DNA of 64,000 bases from Perognathus longimembris pacificus (GCF_023159225.1 NC_063181.1:9073606-9137605); one strand, 5' to 3'. Shown: positions 21,346-33,671, counted from the stretch's first letter. The notes: generated from the sequence alone by a model not told the origin. Numbers and translations: made by a program.

Positions 21346-22079
21346 GAAAGGACGTGGACATACTCTAAACATCATGGACCAAGTAAATGAAGGCTCACTT
21401 GCCCCTACAGCAAGAGTGCTTGGTAGGACGTAGGGTCAGGCAGGAGATCTGGAGTTCCCTAATAATTACTTCTGGAGACGGACGTGAAGTGGCCTTCAAG
21501 GAAGTGCCTAGAGCCTTAAGACTTATTGTGAAATATGGGGTGTCTTTCTGTGTCCCGCAGAAAGTCAGCCTTTGTGATGAGACGGGGGTGGTGATGAGAT
21601 GGAAGCTAGGACTAAAATCTAGGAGGGGAAGAGCTTGCCTTCTGTCTGTCTCCAAACACAAAGCCTCAGAGACCTGCGAGAGGCCATTTGGAACACTGCA
21701 AAGTCTGGAGTCCTGGGCTATTTAATGTTTCCAACAATGAACTAGAGGATGAAAATGGAGAGCAGAGCACCGCTCATTAATTTCATGGATGACACCAGCT
21801 GAGGCTGGAGGGGGCACCTTGGAGGACTAGATTAGAATTCAAATGGACTCCAGTTAAGTTTTCGAGATTGGTCAGGAACCAGCCAAATGAGATTCAAGAA
21901 GGACAAGGGCAGGGTGAGCAGAAAGCAACCACACACAGGCCTAGGAAGAAATGACCCGCTGGAGTTCCAGTCCAGCCCCAAGCCTGCAGACTCTGGTGAC
22001 CTCCCTGCCTGATGTATCCAGGCTGACATTTGCAACAGTGACAATGAACTTTCACAGCTCTTTTCTTGCCACCCCGAGA
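21346..22079. other. unique sequence, nothing recognised
   Basis: No gene or repeat is recognised. Confidence 0.4.
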
Positions 22080-22215
22080 GAAGGATTGTTTTGAATAAGT
22101 TCATGGAGGGGGGGTGTTCAGAGATGTTAAAAAAAAAAATCTGCCTAAGGCCACATAGCTGATAAGTGCCAAAGCCAGATGCAAACTTAGCACTTTACAC
22201 CACTCATTTGACACT
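22080..22215 (-). mobile_element. MIR fragment
   Basis: CCTAAGGCCACATAGCTGAT followed by AAGTGCCAAAGCCAGATGCA is the reverse complement of the MIR 5'-core region. Confidence 0.5.
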
Positions 22216-24508
22216 TACCTCACAGTGCTTTATTGTGTCATGTGATCTGTGACCTCGTTCGCAGGCTGGCCCCCAGGATCCTCCTCCTGGCCCCCAGGCA
22301 AGCCCTCATTTCTACCTATGGTAGCCAGGATCCTAGGGTCCCCCTTTCAACCAGATTCTTACTAGCTGCCTCACCAACTCAGATGCATCCATGCCTCAAG
22401 ATCCGCCAGGTAACTTTCACACCTTGGGGTAACTCTAACTACCTGTGAGTTCTGCCCCTCACCTGGTGGTGGAGAACCCCTGGAGGAAATTGCATAATCA
22501 GGTACAGGGAACCAGGGCCAGATTCATCGCAGCAGGCCTTCAGTTCTGCTTGGCAACAAGCCTTGAGTGTCTCTGGTTAGCTCACTCCCCTCCAGGTTCT
22601 AACCTCATTATCGGCCCATTAATTATTATTATCCTACTGAAGAGAAGTTAGAAGTCTTCTGTCAAGTACTTCCCCCAGCTTCCTGTCCTCATGATCTTCC
22701 AGTTCATCCAGGTCCACCATCCGCCCTTACTTCCTCTCCTCCTAGCTCAAGGAGAGAAATGCTTTTTCGATGACCTTTTCTTTCCCTTGATTACAACCTG
22801 TGTCCTTCAGCTTCCTCTGGCATGGAAAGGACCTCCTTCTACATAGTCCTTCATGAAAAGGGCCTCCTTCTACATAATCCTTCCATTCTCTCCTTCCTTC
22901 CTCATGGTCCTTAAATTCTCTCTGGCTTGGCCAGGGAGAGGCTAGGGGGATGTGCTAGCCGTGCTAGCCATGCTGGCCCAGGGTGGGTTCTTGGGTTAAG
23001 TTCAGCCTTGTTAGGGCCTTTACCTATAGCTTGTCACGAGTAGAATAATTAAAAAAAAATAAATGGGAAGGAATGTTGAATAGTGTCACTAGTACTTTGT
23101 TCTTCCTTTCTCAGTGATGCTCCTTGAAGATCGTCATTTTCAACTTTGTCCTGTTTCCTCTTTAAACAGCTATTCTAATGATACCAGCCATCCGTGACTC
23201 TAATACGTCCCTCAACAGTACTACCTTTCCTGGGACAGGAAGAACATGCGGCTCAACAGCCCTTCTTCTTCTCTTAAAATTCCCTCAGACGCCGCCATCC
23301 TTATGACCTGGTTTTCCCTGAGTTTTCCCACCCGAATTTCCTAATAGCTCTGCTGGCTGCTCTCCTTTACAACACTCCTACTCCTTGTGCCTTGATGGGG
23401 GTGAGCTACACACTTCCTTTCCCCTTCGTCTTCCCGCACAAGACCAAGGCTTCCCATCCACTCACCAGCCTGGCCAGTCACACACCTTACCCAGAGCTGC
23501 TCACTGGCTGCTCGCACAGCATACCCTCTCCACCCCAGCCTGGATTCCTCTCATTGCTCTCTTCTTGACTTGCTCACCTCCTGTCGGCAGCCTTGAGAAT
23601 CGCCTTGGTCTCTCTTTGTCCATGTCTATTAGGCGACTAAGTTTAGTCGTCATCTCCAGGGTTGTTGTCCTCTTCGTAGTCACTGAGTACGAATCGAGTG
23701 ATACTGACAGTGTCTCTCATCTCCACTTAGTTGCTTAATGGTTGTGACTTTGGACAGAGTTTCGGATCCGATTTACTCACCTAGAAATGGAGCCCGTTGT
23801 GGAAGTGATGCTGCATTCTGAAAATTCACATTTGAGCCCAAATCTCTCCGTGGTGAGGCTAGAACATTTAGAACTTTGAGCTGGCCAGTGGGGTCCACAT
23901 TACCCATTGAGACTTCCAGTGGTGGAATGTTGGACTAGTTGAGTCACACAGTGTGGACTGTGTGTGGGTGCATGCCTGGGCCCCACAGCTACCAGTGTGG
24001 GGTAGGTCAACGGACAGTGGCCTCTCTGTTCTCTGGCTGTGGGTAGCAACAGCTGGCCTGGCCATGCTCCCTAATAATGAGCTCAGGGGGCAAAAGTCCA
24101 GTCCGGGTGCTGCTCTGAGACAATAGAAGATATAACCATCTCCAGATAGAGTGTGATGTCCCGAGGCCTCCAGCCACACAGTTGCTGCCTGAAGAGTGGC
24201 TAGAACATTCTAGTGCTTGATGAGGGTAGGAAGCAGACGTGTCAGCCTTGGGCAGATGCCTTCCAGGATCATGGCTGACAGTGTCTCCTCAGGCTAAGGT
24301 AGGCAGTGTCTGCTTGAGCTTGCTCAGGTAGTGTGAGGAGAAGGGGTAGAGAACATTGAGTTGCTTATTCCTGCCTGGATTGGGTGGTATAATGCCTGTT
24401 TATTTCTGGCCCCAGATTTGTGCCCTCTGGTGACTTCTTCCCTTATCTTTTTTTTTTTTAAATCCAATATTCACATACATCTGCTTATTTGAAGATTGCT
24501 CTAGCTAA

Positions 24509-24510
<2 letters not shown>
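22216..24510. other. unique sequence with one short tandem duplication
   Basis: A 31-bp unit is tandemly duplicated at 22,821-22,851 and 22,852-22,882 with 28/31 identities (unit contains CCTCCTTCTACATA). A TTAATTATTATTATC stretch lies near 22,620. No exon or repeat family is recognised. Confidence 0.45.

Positions 24511-24540
<30 letters not shown>
24511..24540. repeat. (AC)n microsatellite
   Basis: Fifteen AC units, followed by GTACATATACAT. Confidence 0.97.
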
Positions 24541-24542
<2 letters not shown>

Positions 24543-26406
24543 ACATATACATTTATATAGAAAGTTTTAAATGAACACAAAGTATGGCAGAATTCAAATG
24601 ACAGATGATAAATTAGGAAAGTCCCCTCAAAAATCAATATACAGGAACCCAAACCAAAGCTAATTATGCTCTGAGTCTTGATTGCCATGTGGGTTATGCA
24701 GGCACATTCACGCAAAACTTAGTTGTGCTTCTATACTTACATGTGCTTGTGTGTGCCCGCGTGTGTATGGATGTACACATGTGCTTTCCTCTGTCTTTTA
24801 AGAGTGCAGAGTGTCTTCATCGGATGCTACAGCTCAAGATGGGACAAGTGGTTCTGCAACCTGCAGCCTCCTCTTTGGCTCTGAGTCCTCCTCTGAGCCT
24901 GACTTTTGGGGCTCTTTCTCCAAACCTCACGCACTTGCTCCCTCTAGTCTCTGGGCTGGCCCCATTGGACCTTCGCCATCTGCCTGTGGATGGTTCCCCT
25001 GGGACCGCTGCCCCCTTTCCTCTCCCCGGTCCTCCATCTGCATGTCAGAAGCACTGATTCCCACGGGGGACATGCCATCTTGGGGCTCATGCAGTTGATC
25101 CTTGGGCTAAACCACTGATAAGTCTACAGCTTGCTTCTCCAGCTCCCACCAGCTCCCCTCCCCCTTCCGTCAGGCACCATCTCCCTCCCTGCTGCTGATT
25201 GGCAGCTCCACGGGGCTTCTGACCATAGTCAGGACTGCTCTGTGGCTCCATGGAGGACAGTGGCTTGAGCAGCAATCCGGAGACAGGGCAGGATTGGCTT
25301 GAGAGTAAGATGAGACATGGGGGCTTCTGGGGAAAATTACTATCTTTTGGGAAATGGCATCTCGTCCTGCAGTCTTATACCCAAGTTAAGAGTGGCCATC
25401 AGACGAAGGTGGTATTCTGAGTGAGGCCACCAGAGGTGCCCGCTGATGAGTTGGGCAAGGCCAGCCAGCTGACTTGTCATCTTCCATGTGGCCTTGGGAG
25501 ATGAAGACATTGAAGTTCTGCCCCTCTAATGATCTTCAGCACAAGATCCAGTCAGCTCCGGAGGCAGGCACGCCTGTGCTTGGCACGCTGCCATCAAACT
25601 ATTAACTACTTCAATTCTGTCATCATTCTGGGTCTTTGTCCCCTCCTCCCCCACGACCTCCCTTTTCAAGCAACCATGTTGAACAAGTGACTTACAGGAG
25701 AAGGAAAAGGGACTGTCTTGTCTGGTAGCTGAGAGATGAATCGATCCTGAGTGGAGTGGTGTGTGGATTGAGTCATGACACGGTTCTGAAGGCAGATGTG
25801 AGGCTGCTCTAGAGAGCACTTGGGCACAGCACCCTGAGGATAAGCAAGGGTGACGTGCCGAAGACAAGACACTCTCCCACTCACTGTCCCTCCGGGGCTG
25901 GCTCCCAGCTCTGCCAATTATTTCTCTGGCTTACCGGGCTCTGTTTCCTGGGAGAGGTCCAAGCAAACTCTGTGGGGGTGCTGGCCAGTGAGTATGGGGT
26001 TCAGTGACACCCCCCCCCCCCAGGAAAAGCCCACCATCTATGCTGTGTCAGGAGGCTGGGTGAGTGAGAGCTGGGGCCTTGGATTCCTGGGTCCCTTTCT
26101 GCCTTGAAGCAGCGTAGCAGCAACCTGGGTTAATCAGAGGCAGGCTGACCCTGGGAGGATGGTCTCCGAGGAGAGAACCTATTTTGAGCTGGTGAAATGA
26201 TTAGTGGTACTAATCACACATCCGCAACCCAGACCCTCTGGCCTACTTACAGGCTGCTCCCAACTTTCCCTGGGCCTGCGTACTCTCATCCCCCATCTTT
26301 GCTCTGAGCAGAGCTGCTTTTTCCTCCCCACCCCTCTCCCCTCCTGTTTTCACGAGAAAGGAGGGCCTGAATGCCTCTGAGAGCTCTAGCCTGCACCCCC
26401 AAGGAA
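24541..26406. other. unique sequence, nothing recognised
   Basis: GC-richer DNA with two overlapping open frames at 24,689-25,098 (122 and 95 codons) that resemble no known protein. A C run lies near 26,010. Confidence 0.4.
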
Positions 26407-26420
26407 CCCCAAAAGTTTTT

Positions 26421-26635
26421 TTTTTTTTTTTTTTTGTTTTTTTTGGCCAGTCCTGGGCCTTGGACTCAGGGCCTGGGCACTGTCCCTGGCTTCTTCCCGC
26501 TCAAGGCTAGCACTGTGCCACTTGAGCCACAGCGCCGCTTCTGGCCGTTTTCTGTATATGTGGTGCTGGGGAATCGAACCTAGGGCCTCGTGTATCCGAG
26601 GCAGGCACTCTTGCCACTAGGCTATATCCCCAGCC
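26421..26635 (-). mobile_element. young IDL-Geo SINE
   Basis: Same structure as the copy at 15,791, with a longer poly(A) tail (T run at 26,416-26,444). Flanked by a 14-bp duplication CCCCAAAAGTTTTT (26,407-26,420 and 26,636-26,649). Confidence 0.9.
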
Positions 26636-26649
26636 CCCCAAAAGTTTTT

Positions 26650-27118
26650 AAATTACCCCAAGAGCTCCTGGGGCTGACCTATTCTAACAACAAGGGATCA
26701 TGGTTGTGTACTGTGTGAAGATGGTGCAGAAACAGGAGAGGCCCTGAGGGTGCTCCTGAGGTGATGTCGCCAAGGGTTTTCTTTGGATTTGGGCCGTGGA
26801 GGGTGGGGGAACTGCACAGAGGAGTTAACATGGATGAACCGAGAGGGAACAGCCTATACTGATGCTAGAATTTCCTTAGGGTGGGCCACTTGCTGAGTGG
26901 TCTGAGGTAGAGCAGTTCTCTTGGGGGCACTAGATGAGTGCTATGATGTGGAGGTGGCCCCCACCCCTACCAAGTTCCTGGGCCACAGAGTTGAGAGATG
27001 GAATCCTTAAGAGGTGAGATCCTAAGATCTCTTCCCTCACGAATGGATTAATGCCATTGTCATAGGAGTTGGTTAGTATCTTTGAGAGTGGGTTCCTGGT
27101 GAAAGGACACAGGCTCAG
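26650..27118. other. unique sequence, nothing recognised
   Basis: No gene or repeat is recognised. Confidence 0.4.
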
Positions 27119-27166
27119 ACACACACAGACACACACACAGACACACACACACTCACACACACACAC
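27119..27166. repeat. interrupted (CA)n
   Basis: ACACAC runs broken by AGAC and TCAC units. Confidence 0.95.
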
Positions 27167-27493
27167 CTGGCCTGGGGTGAATTTCCTGAGCCTCATAATA
27201 TCTGTCCTGAGTCCTTCATCTGTTATGATGTATTTGGTCTCTAGGTTACTCTGAGCTTGATGGCAGCTAGTCTGTCCTCTGAGGGGCTGTTCCCTAGAGG
27301 TCTCATATTGGAGATATCCTGGTGGCCCTGGGAGGGATACACTAGAGTGAAGTAGACCAAGTTCTCCCAGGCTGACATCTTTGGTGCAATCTCAGGTCCA
27401 CAGAACTTAATGTAGTCTCTGTTTTTCTTTTCTGATTTGAGCCTCAACAAATCATGGAACAATCTGATGCATGTGTATGTGTGCATATGTGTA

Positions 27494-27525
27494 CACACAC
27501 ACACACACATGCATATGGGCACATG

Positions 27526-27559
<34 letters not shown>
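27494..27559. repeat. two (CA)n runs
   Basis: A short ACACACACACAC at about 27,495-27,508 and a longer CA run at 27,531-27,558, with ATGCATATGGGCACATGA between them. Confidence 0.95.
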
Positions 27560-27562
<3 letters not shown>

Positions 27563-27599
27563 TCTTCTAAAAATCAATGACCCAGTGGCAAACCTCAGT

Positions 27600-27880
27600 G
27601 AATTGCTGAGCCTTGAACAATTTCAGCCGACTGATGAAGATCCCAAATAATTTCCATTCTAATCTATGTTGCTTGACTTCTAAGGAGGTAATGGCCCCTT
27701 TGGTGACACACCGTCCTTTCTGTACACAATTTATGGCTGCGAATTGCCTTTCTGAACTGCTACAAAGTATGGAGGAAAAACAGCTTTTGAATTACTGCCA
27801 GCCATTCTCAGCTGAGATGCTGGGCCCCGGCTCCCAGCTTTGATAAACATGGCGGCACACAGGCCAGGGGAAAGTCAATG
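27600..27880. promoter_or_regulatory. conserved-looking island
   Basis: Repeat-free, balanced-composition DNA with the look of an old constrained element (AATAATTTCCATTCTAATC, TTGAATTACTGCCAGCCATT, TCAGCTGAGATGCTGG). A 76-codon frame spans part of it without a recognisable domain. Confidence 0.25.
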
Positions 27881-28224
27881 AGACAGAAGAGGGGAAGAGA
27901 TGGAACCGAACTTAAAACCCAGGACATTATGATTATGTCATCACTATTATATAAATACTTTGTGATTGCAAAGGATGTTTGCAAGCACTGTATTTATTAG
28001 CTCTTAGTGGGTGACAGTCACGTTAAAGGACTAGTCTAAGAACAGACATTTGCTTGAGCTGGTTGGGGTCTTCCTGGATGGACAGAACATGAATCAAGGT
28101 CATGCATTTGGCTCTTTAGTGGAATAAGTTTGTGGTTCTGAGCTGACAGTAATCAGATCTAGCCAGCACCTCCCCAGTTGTGGTTTCTGGGGAAGGTGGG
28201 CCAGGGTACGAGCGAATTGATTCA

Positions 28225-28375
28225 TGTAAGTGTGTTATTTCTAGAGAAGAACTCAGAGTAAGAGCTTTGCTGAGTTGCCAGATTTCAACTCTTCCCTCAT
28301 CTATAAATGTAGTATAATAATCATGCTGTTGTGAGAATTAGATAAAATGATAAAAAGAACTTTAGGAATGGTAAA
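28225..28375 (+). mobile_element. MIR fragment
   Basis: CTTCCCTCATCTATAAATGT followed by TGTTGTGAGAATTAGATAAA and TAAAAAGAACTTTAGGAATG follows the MIR core to 3' order. Confidence 0.45.
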
Positions 28376-28572
28376 ACACCACAGAAATATAAAGGAATCC
28401 AACTGTACCTTGTGCCACCACTATCTGCATTTATCATCATCTTGTAGGAAAGAAAACAGTTCACAAATCACTAAGATTACAGAACAGCACTTAAAATTAT
28501 TTCAAATGTGGTCACATTCCAGATATCCTGATTAAGAAGATCTCAATGGAACCCAGAATCCATACCCTAGTT

Positions 28573-28810
28573 TTGTTTGCTGGTCCTGGGGCTTGCACTC
28601 TGGGCCTAGGCACTGTCCCTTTGCTCTTTTTGTATAGGGCTAATGCTGTTCCACTTGAGCCACAGTGCCACCTCTGGCTTTTTCTGTGATTAATTGGAGA
28701 TAAGAGTCTCACAGACTTTCCTACCCAGGCTGGCTTCCAACTGCGATCCTTGGATCTCAGCTATTCCTGAGTAGCTAGGATTACAGGTGTGAGCCACCGG
28801 TGCCTGCCCC
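28573..28810 (-). mobile_element. composite B1-Geo SINE
   Basis: On the + strand a Geo monomer (TGGTCCTGGGGCTTGCACTC, GTTCCACTTGAGCCACAGTG) is followed by TTTTTCTGTGATTAATTGGAG and a 7SL/B1-like head (CCCAGGCTGGCTTCCAACTG, GTAGCTAGGATTACAGGTGT, GAGCCACCGGTGCCTG). Better preserved than most composites here. Confidence 0.8.
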
Positions 28811-28844
28811 ACACCCCATTTTCAAGGGGGTTTTATTCTTCAGT

Positions 28845-28940
28845 CTTGTGAATTTTGCCTAGGCTGGCCTTGGACCATGGTCCTCCTACCTACCTCTTCA
28901 GAGTAACTGGGATTGCAGGCATGAGATACCACAACTGGAA
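28845..28940 (-). mobile_element. B1-like SINE monomer
   Basis: TGCCTAGGCTGGCCTTGGAC, GAGTAACTGGGATTGCAGGC and ATGAGATACCACAACTGG form a reverse B1/7SL monomer next to the composite SINE, without a Geo part. Confidence 0.6.
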
Positions 28941-29635
28941 CACTTCCTTTACAGCAAGAATCGAGTGATTTTAGTGTAGATAATCTGTAGGTTACACTTT
29001 GAGAAGCATTGCTTTAGGGTTGAGTGACAATTAAAAAGATACTATATTGTACACTAGTTTAGTGATGACTGTGAAACCTGTAAGCCCAAGACAAAGGGTA
29101 TGGATAGCCAAGGACCTTTGTAAAAGTTCACTGATGATGGGTGCTTGTGAGCTCCAGGGTGGCTCATACATCGCCATTTAAGGGCAAGAGGAGCCTCTCT
29201 GACTTTTCTGGTCTTGCTCTATCTACTCTTAGACACATATGATGAGCTATTAAGAGGATTCGTAGCTAATACATTGTGTGATGCTGGATGTTGGAGTGAA
29301 ATGGAAGCCTTATTTATATAAACAGAGCATAAAACAGTCCGTCTCCTTTACTAGCTATAATTAAATCCTTCAAAATGAAGTTGAAGATTGAATCTGTGAG
29401 CTAAGAAGGCGTTTTCCCCAGAGCCCTCTTCCCTGCCGTTCCTAGCTAGTGCTGCTTTATTCCCCATGACTGCAGAGTTCCTCAAGCTGAGAATGTAGCA
29501 TTGACTTTGCAAGCTATCTTTTCTTATAGGGTCACACTGTGCTATAGAAAACAAGGGATTGAAGGCAAAGAAACTCACCTAAGCAAAATGCATAGCTGGA
29601 TGGAATCCAGGTAGCTGGCAGGTGAAGTCTGGATA
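28941..29635. other. unique sequence, nothing recognised
   Basis: No gene or repeat is recognised. Confidence 0.4.
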
Positions 29636-29840
29636 TTATTATTATTATTATATTATTATTATTATATTATTATTATGCCAGTACTGGGGCGTGAACTCAG
29701 GGACTTGGCACTGCCCCTTTGCTTTTTCACTCAAGGCTAGTACTCTACCACTTGTGCCATAACCCCACTTTCTGGACTTAACTTTTGTAGCGTATCAGGG
29801 ACTTTTCTGCAGCTCAGATTTGTATCTGATAATTTGTATG
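29636..29840 (-). mobile_element. Geo-containing SINE with (TAA)n tail
   Basis: An (ATT)n run at 29,636-29,676 joins a Geo monomer (GCCAGTACTGGGGCGTGAAC, CTACCACTTGTGCCATAACC, ending near 29,775). A weak remnant of a head follows (CAGCTCAGATTTGTATC). Confidence 0.6.
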
Positions 29841-30391
29841 TATGGTGACTAGAATCTTCTTGTGGAAAATGCTCCACCTCTGTCTAACTTTGAGGTGCAG
29901 ACATGATTAAACTTCTTTGGTGATCTGGAAATGGGGTTGGCAACAGAGGAACCAATTCTAGTGGGGAACTGAAGTTGTCTGAGAGCCCCTTGCAGGTGGG
30001 ATTGCAGGAAGGGACCCAGAGGCAGAGACCTGAGGCTCAGGTGTCTGCTGAGCTCTCCAGTGATGACAGGAAATGGTTTGAGAGGCTCAAGGGGACACAT
30101 TTTTTTTTTTGAGGAGGCTTTGGGGTGTTCCCTCCACTTCCTTATCTGAGTGCACTCACAAGATTTGACCCTAGAAGACTAAGAACGTTGGTAGCTGGGG
30201 ATGAAACTTGGTGGGAGCTGGCTCAGTGTGGACTCCCAAAGTCTTGGGTGGGGTATGGGGTTTGGGCACTCACAGGAGGGCAAGTGAGAAAAGCAGATGG
30301 GCTACAGCGTGCCAGAGCCTTGATGTCTAACACATGTGGGTCTAAGACTGATATGTGGAGCAAGGAAGATTTGCTTTTCAGGATGACTTAG

Positions 30392-30393
<2 letters not shown>
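29841..30393. other. unique sequence, nothing recognised
   Basis: No gene or repeat is recognised. Confidence 0.4.

Positions 30394-30433
<40 letters not shown>
30394..30433. repeat. (GT)n microsatellite
   Basis: About 20 GT units, abutting the reverse LTR that follows. Confidence 0.97.
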
Positions 30434-30434
<1 letters not shown>

Positions 30435-30715
30435 GCTAACACAGAGTACTTGAGAGTTTATAAGGAATAGGGAGCTATTTGGCTCATGGTTCTGCAGGCT
30501 GGTAAATCCAAGGTTGAGGGGTTAGCTCCTAGAGAAGTGCTTTCCTGCTGTTTAGTTTCATATTGAAGAGGCCGAAAGAAGGGGAGGGAGGTCAAAGTCT
30601 TGTTATGATCAGCGCGAATCCATTCACCACCTAAACACTTCCTGTTAAGTTCTTCCTCCCAGTGCTCTTGTGGTGGGGATTATCACACACGAGAAAACAC
30701 TGCCACCCTAGCACA
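30434..30715 (-). mobile_element. MST/MaLR-like LTR, reverse orientation
   Basis: GAGTACTTGAGAGTTTATAA, TTTGGCTCATGGTTCTGCAG and the later CACCTAAACACTTCCTG match reverse MaLR (MST-type) LTR order. Confidence 0.5.
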
Positions 30716-31169
30716 GCCTGATTACAGAGCCAGGTCCACACATCGCAATCAAATTGCTTTTGTTCATTTGTGCTGCGTTGATTCTCCCAAGGATGGTCAC
30801 AGTGCAAACGTTCCTCTCATGTGGTAATGCGAACTTCTGCCTGGGAGGATTTTTGGGGTATCTTCAAGGAGCATTGGCTTAAGGAGACTCGAAGGGGGGT
30901 GGGGTGGGCATTTATGGCCTTTTGGCCATTACCAATGCTCTTGAAGTGAAACCTGAAGGGCTACGATCTTGTGCGTGCACGTGTGTGTTTGTGTGTAGGG
31001 GGTGTGTGTTCTCAGCTGCCCAGAAATATTCTTGTAGTATTCTTTTAATCTTCTCCATGATTAGCTCCCTGCCTGGCATGTTGCAGTTGCCTGATCATAT
31101 TCATGTATGCATTTCATATATATGCCATCAGGACCTGGATGACAAAGGTGCCAGAACGTGTTTCAGTCG
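30716..31169. other. unique sequence, nothing recognised
   Basis: No gene or repeat is recognised. Confidence 0.4.
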
Positions 31170-31420
31170 ACAGCATTAATGAGAAGCAGCAACACCAGTA
31201 GGCCGCAGGCACCTGGAGGGCATGGGGCCCTCTGTTCCTGTAATTAGTATTTGTCCTGGAACAATGTTCACAGAAAGTTCTGAAGTGAGCTGACTGTGGG
31301 GGTTGCCTCACTCCTTGTCGCCTCGGCTTTTGTTGCCCCAAGATGGCTCTGATTGTCCAGGGCTGTTTCTCATGTGATTTGGCCTGCTTGTAAGGGGGTC
31401 CTGCCCCGCCACTGGGGAAC
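31170..31420. promoter_or_regulatory. conserved-looking island
   Basis: Repeat-free DNA with GCATTAATGAGAAGCAGC, CTGTAATTAGTATTTGTCC and GGAACAATGTTC. The call rests on composition and motif density only. Confidence 0.2.
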
Positions 31421-32674
31421 GCCTGCATACACTCCCAAGCCTAGTTGAGATGTCATATCCTGTAAGAAGCTTTGCACGAAGCTCCTTACCTGGGCCACAC
31501 GACCCTTCCACATGCTGGGCTCTGACGGTAGCATGGGGATGTGGTTGTTGCTTGTGTCTATGTTCAGTGCTTTGCTGTTTTGTTCCCCCAGTCAATTGAC
31601 ACTTCCTTGGGGACTCAAATGGTGTCGAGTTCCTCTCTGAATTCCCAGTTCTAGAATCAGGAAGCTTCTAGTGATCATCACTGAACAAATAGGGGCTGTG
31701 CCTTTTTTTTTTTCCCCCCCACAATAGGCTCAATTTCCCTTCACAGGAGCAAGCTGACACAATTGACAAGTGAAGGATGCCGCGGTGTCTGGAGCATTGT
31801 GAGGACAGGCTGAAGAGGGAGCTGGGTTGTGTAGTGCCTGTAATCCTACAAGCCTATCACGATGAGATGACTATTAAATTCCCTTATGATCTCATGGTCC
31901 AGGCATATGGTAGGTTCAGTATGGTAGACACTGACGTGTCTCTCTCACCTTCCAGCATTGCGAGGCATGCTCTCCTTTAGAGACTGAGAGAGGGGACAAA
32001 TATATCAAAGCTGCAGGGAAGGCAACTAAAATGTTCAAGAGACACAGGGGAGCAATTAGGCTTCTTAACTATGGAAAGATAGAAACAGATAGCGGGTGGG
32101 ATGAACAGTTTTCCAGTCATGAAAGATGAGTGTGTGTTGAAATCTTAGACCCGAATGCCTCTTCTTGTTGTCCCCATAAAACACGACAGGAGGTAATTGT
32201 AGGAGAACGAAAGGGAATCCCACTTTACGCAGTGAGTAATAGAAATTTATGCAACTCCTTATCCCCAAGAGACGTTGCACAAGCTGAACCTATAAATAAC
32301 TTCCAGAAGAGTTTACAGATTCCCAAGATTAAAGTCCCATAATGAGCTGGAGAGTGGAGTTTAGTGTTTTAGAATGCCATTCTTACCTTGGCACTTACTC
32401 CCAAACAAACTCCTGGCTGTGCTTATCAGTCACGGAGTGTAACAGCTCTGGCAGACTTGGGAGTGTGCACTTCCCTGCTTCTTTGTTAGTTCTGCTCCAT
32501 AGTGAGTGGAATGGTGGGGTAGGGCTGTGTGTTCAGGGTGTGCTTGTTTGGGGATGTTTGTAAAAACATCATCTCAGTGTAGGGGAAGAAATCAGCACCA
32601 GGCTGCATGGGTCAAAGCTGGTGGGGAAGGGGAATTCAATTGGAATGAGAAGCCTTGAGCAAAGGTGCTAGTAG
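31421..32674. other. unique sequence, nothing recognised
   Basis: Contains a T/C homopolymer pair near 31,702-31,720. No exon or repeat family is recognised. Confidence 0.4.
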
Positions 32675-32798
32675 TAATTTTTAAAATTGTGGTACATACA
32701 CAAGATCGAAACCATGTGCTTGTAGCCACTATGAGGGAGTACAATCCACTGGTTCTTAGTAAGATATTCACAATGTTCTGGGCATCATTCTGTCTAGT
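32675..32798 (-). mobile_element. L1M 3' UTR fragment
   Basis: AAAATTGTGGTACATACACA, then AGTAAGATATTCACAATGTT, then ATCATTCTGTCTAG reproduces the reverse L1M 3' UTR order also seen at 15,028-15,115. Confidence 0.5.
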
Positions 32799-33185
32799 TC
32801 TGTGATGGCTAATTGTGATTATCCACTTGATTGGATTGAGAAGCACCTAGAGGTTGAATAAAGCCCACTTCTTTTCCATGTGGGGTATTTGCAGAAAGGA
32901 TTAACTCAAGGTGCTGGAGAGGGGAAGGAGATCCACTCTAAATGTAGGGTGCAGTGCAGGGTTGGGTGTCAGCTCCAGGAAGGTAGCTCCTTTGCATAGC
33001 ATAACTGGTTTTGGAATGCTTCCAGGCAGGCAAGGCGACATGGTCCCGCCTTATCTGTAGCCAGTGGAAGTCAGCATCTTCTTTGGGGACCCTAGAAGTG
33101 ATGTCAGCAGCACGGACATGAATCGCTCTAGATGGCTGGACATATGGAAGATAGAAGGCTGGATATTTTACAACCATAATAATTA
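32799..33185 (+). mobile_element. rodent LTR-like interspersed repeat
   Basis: TGTGATGGCTAATTGTGATT, ATTGAGAAGCACCTAGAGGT, TATTTGCAGAAAGGATTAAC and GGAGATCCACTCTAAATGTA follow a common rodent LTR-type opening. The right half is strongly diverged. Its opening matches the complement of the right end of the repeat at 20,736-21,175. Confidence 0.45.
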
Positions 33186-33269
33186 GGAAGTTGTCAAGTC
33201 TTGCCTGCCCATCTGCAATCAGAATGTGTGATGGAGATGAGTCTCAGGCTAGAAACCTCCGAGTCTTTC

Positions 33270-33650
33270 GCTCATTTCATGATTCCCTTGTTCCCTCCCT
33301 CACACACCTCCATGCTCACTCACCCATCCATGTGCTCTTATTTATTCACTTGTCCACTTGCCTGTGACTCATTCACTCCTTATGCCTTAATTGACTTCTT
33401 TCCATTCATCTACCCAAGTGTTCAATCACTCTTCGTTCATTGTCACTCATTTACTCTTTCATTCTCTCATTCACTTATTCACTCTCATCCACTTACTCAC
33501 CCCACATTCACGGACTCATTCATTCATTTACTTATCACTCATTCATTTTCATTCCCTCACTTTCATTCATTTACGAGTCTTACTGCTTCATCCATTATTC
33601 ATTCATCACCCATACATTCATTCATTCACACATGTATTCGTTTGCTTTTA
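33270..33650. repeat. degenerate (TTCA)n satellite-like tract
   Basis: Nearly 400 bases dominated by variants of TTCA/CATT/CACT with little guanine. All three + frames are open for long stretches (up to 151 codons, His/Ser/Phe/Ile-rich) because the period-4 repeat rarely forms stops. Confidence 0.8.
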
Positions 33651-33671
33651 GTTTAGGTCTACACCACCCAA

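Noticed and set aside
24689..25098. Two overlapping GC-rich frames that could be an exon
   Set aside because: No recognised protein similarity and no consistent splice acceptor/donor pair seen.
33270..33650. CRISPR-like periodicity
   Set aside because: The period is four bases and degenerate; it is a tetranucleotide tract, and the genome is mammalian.
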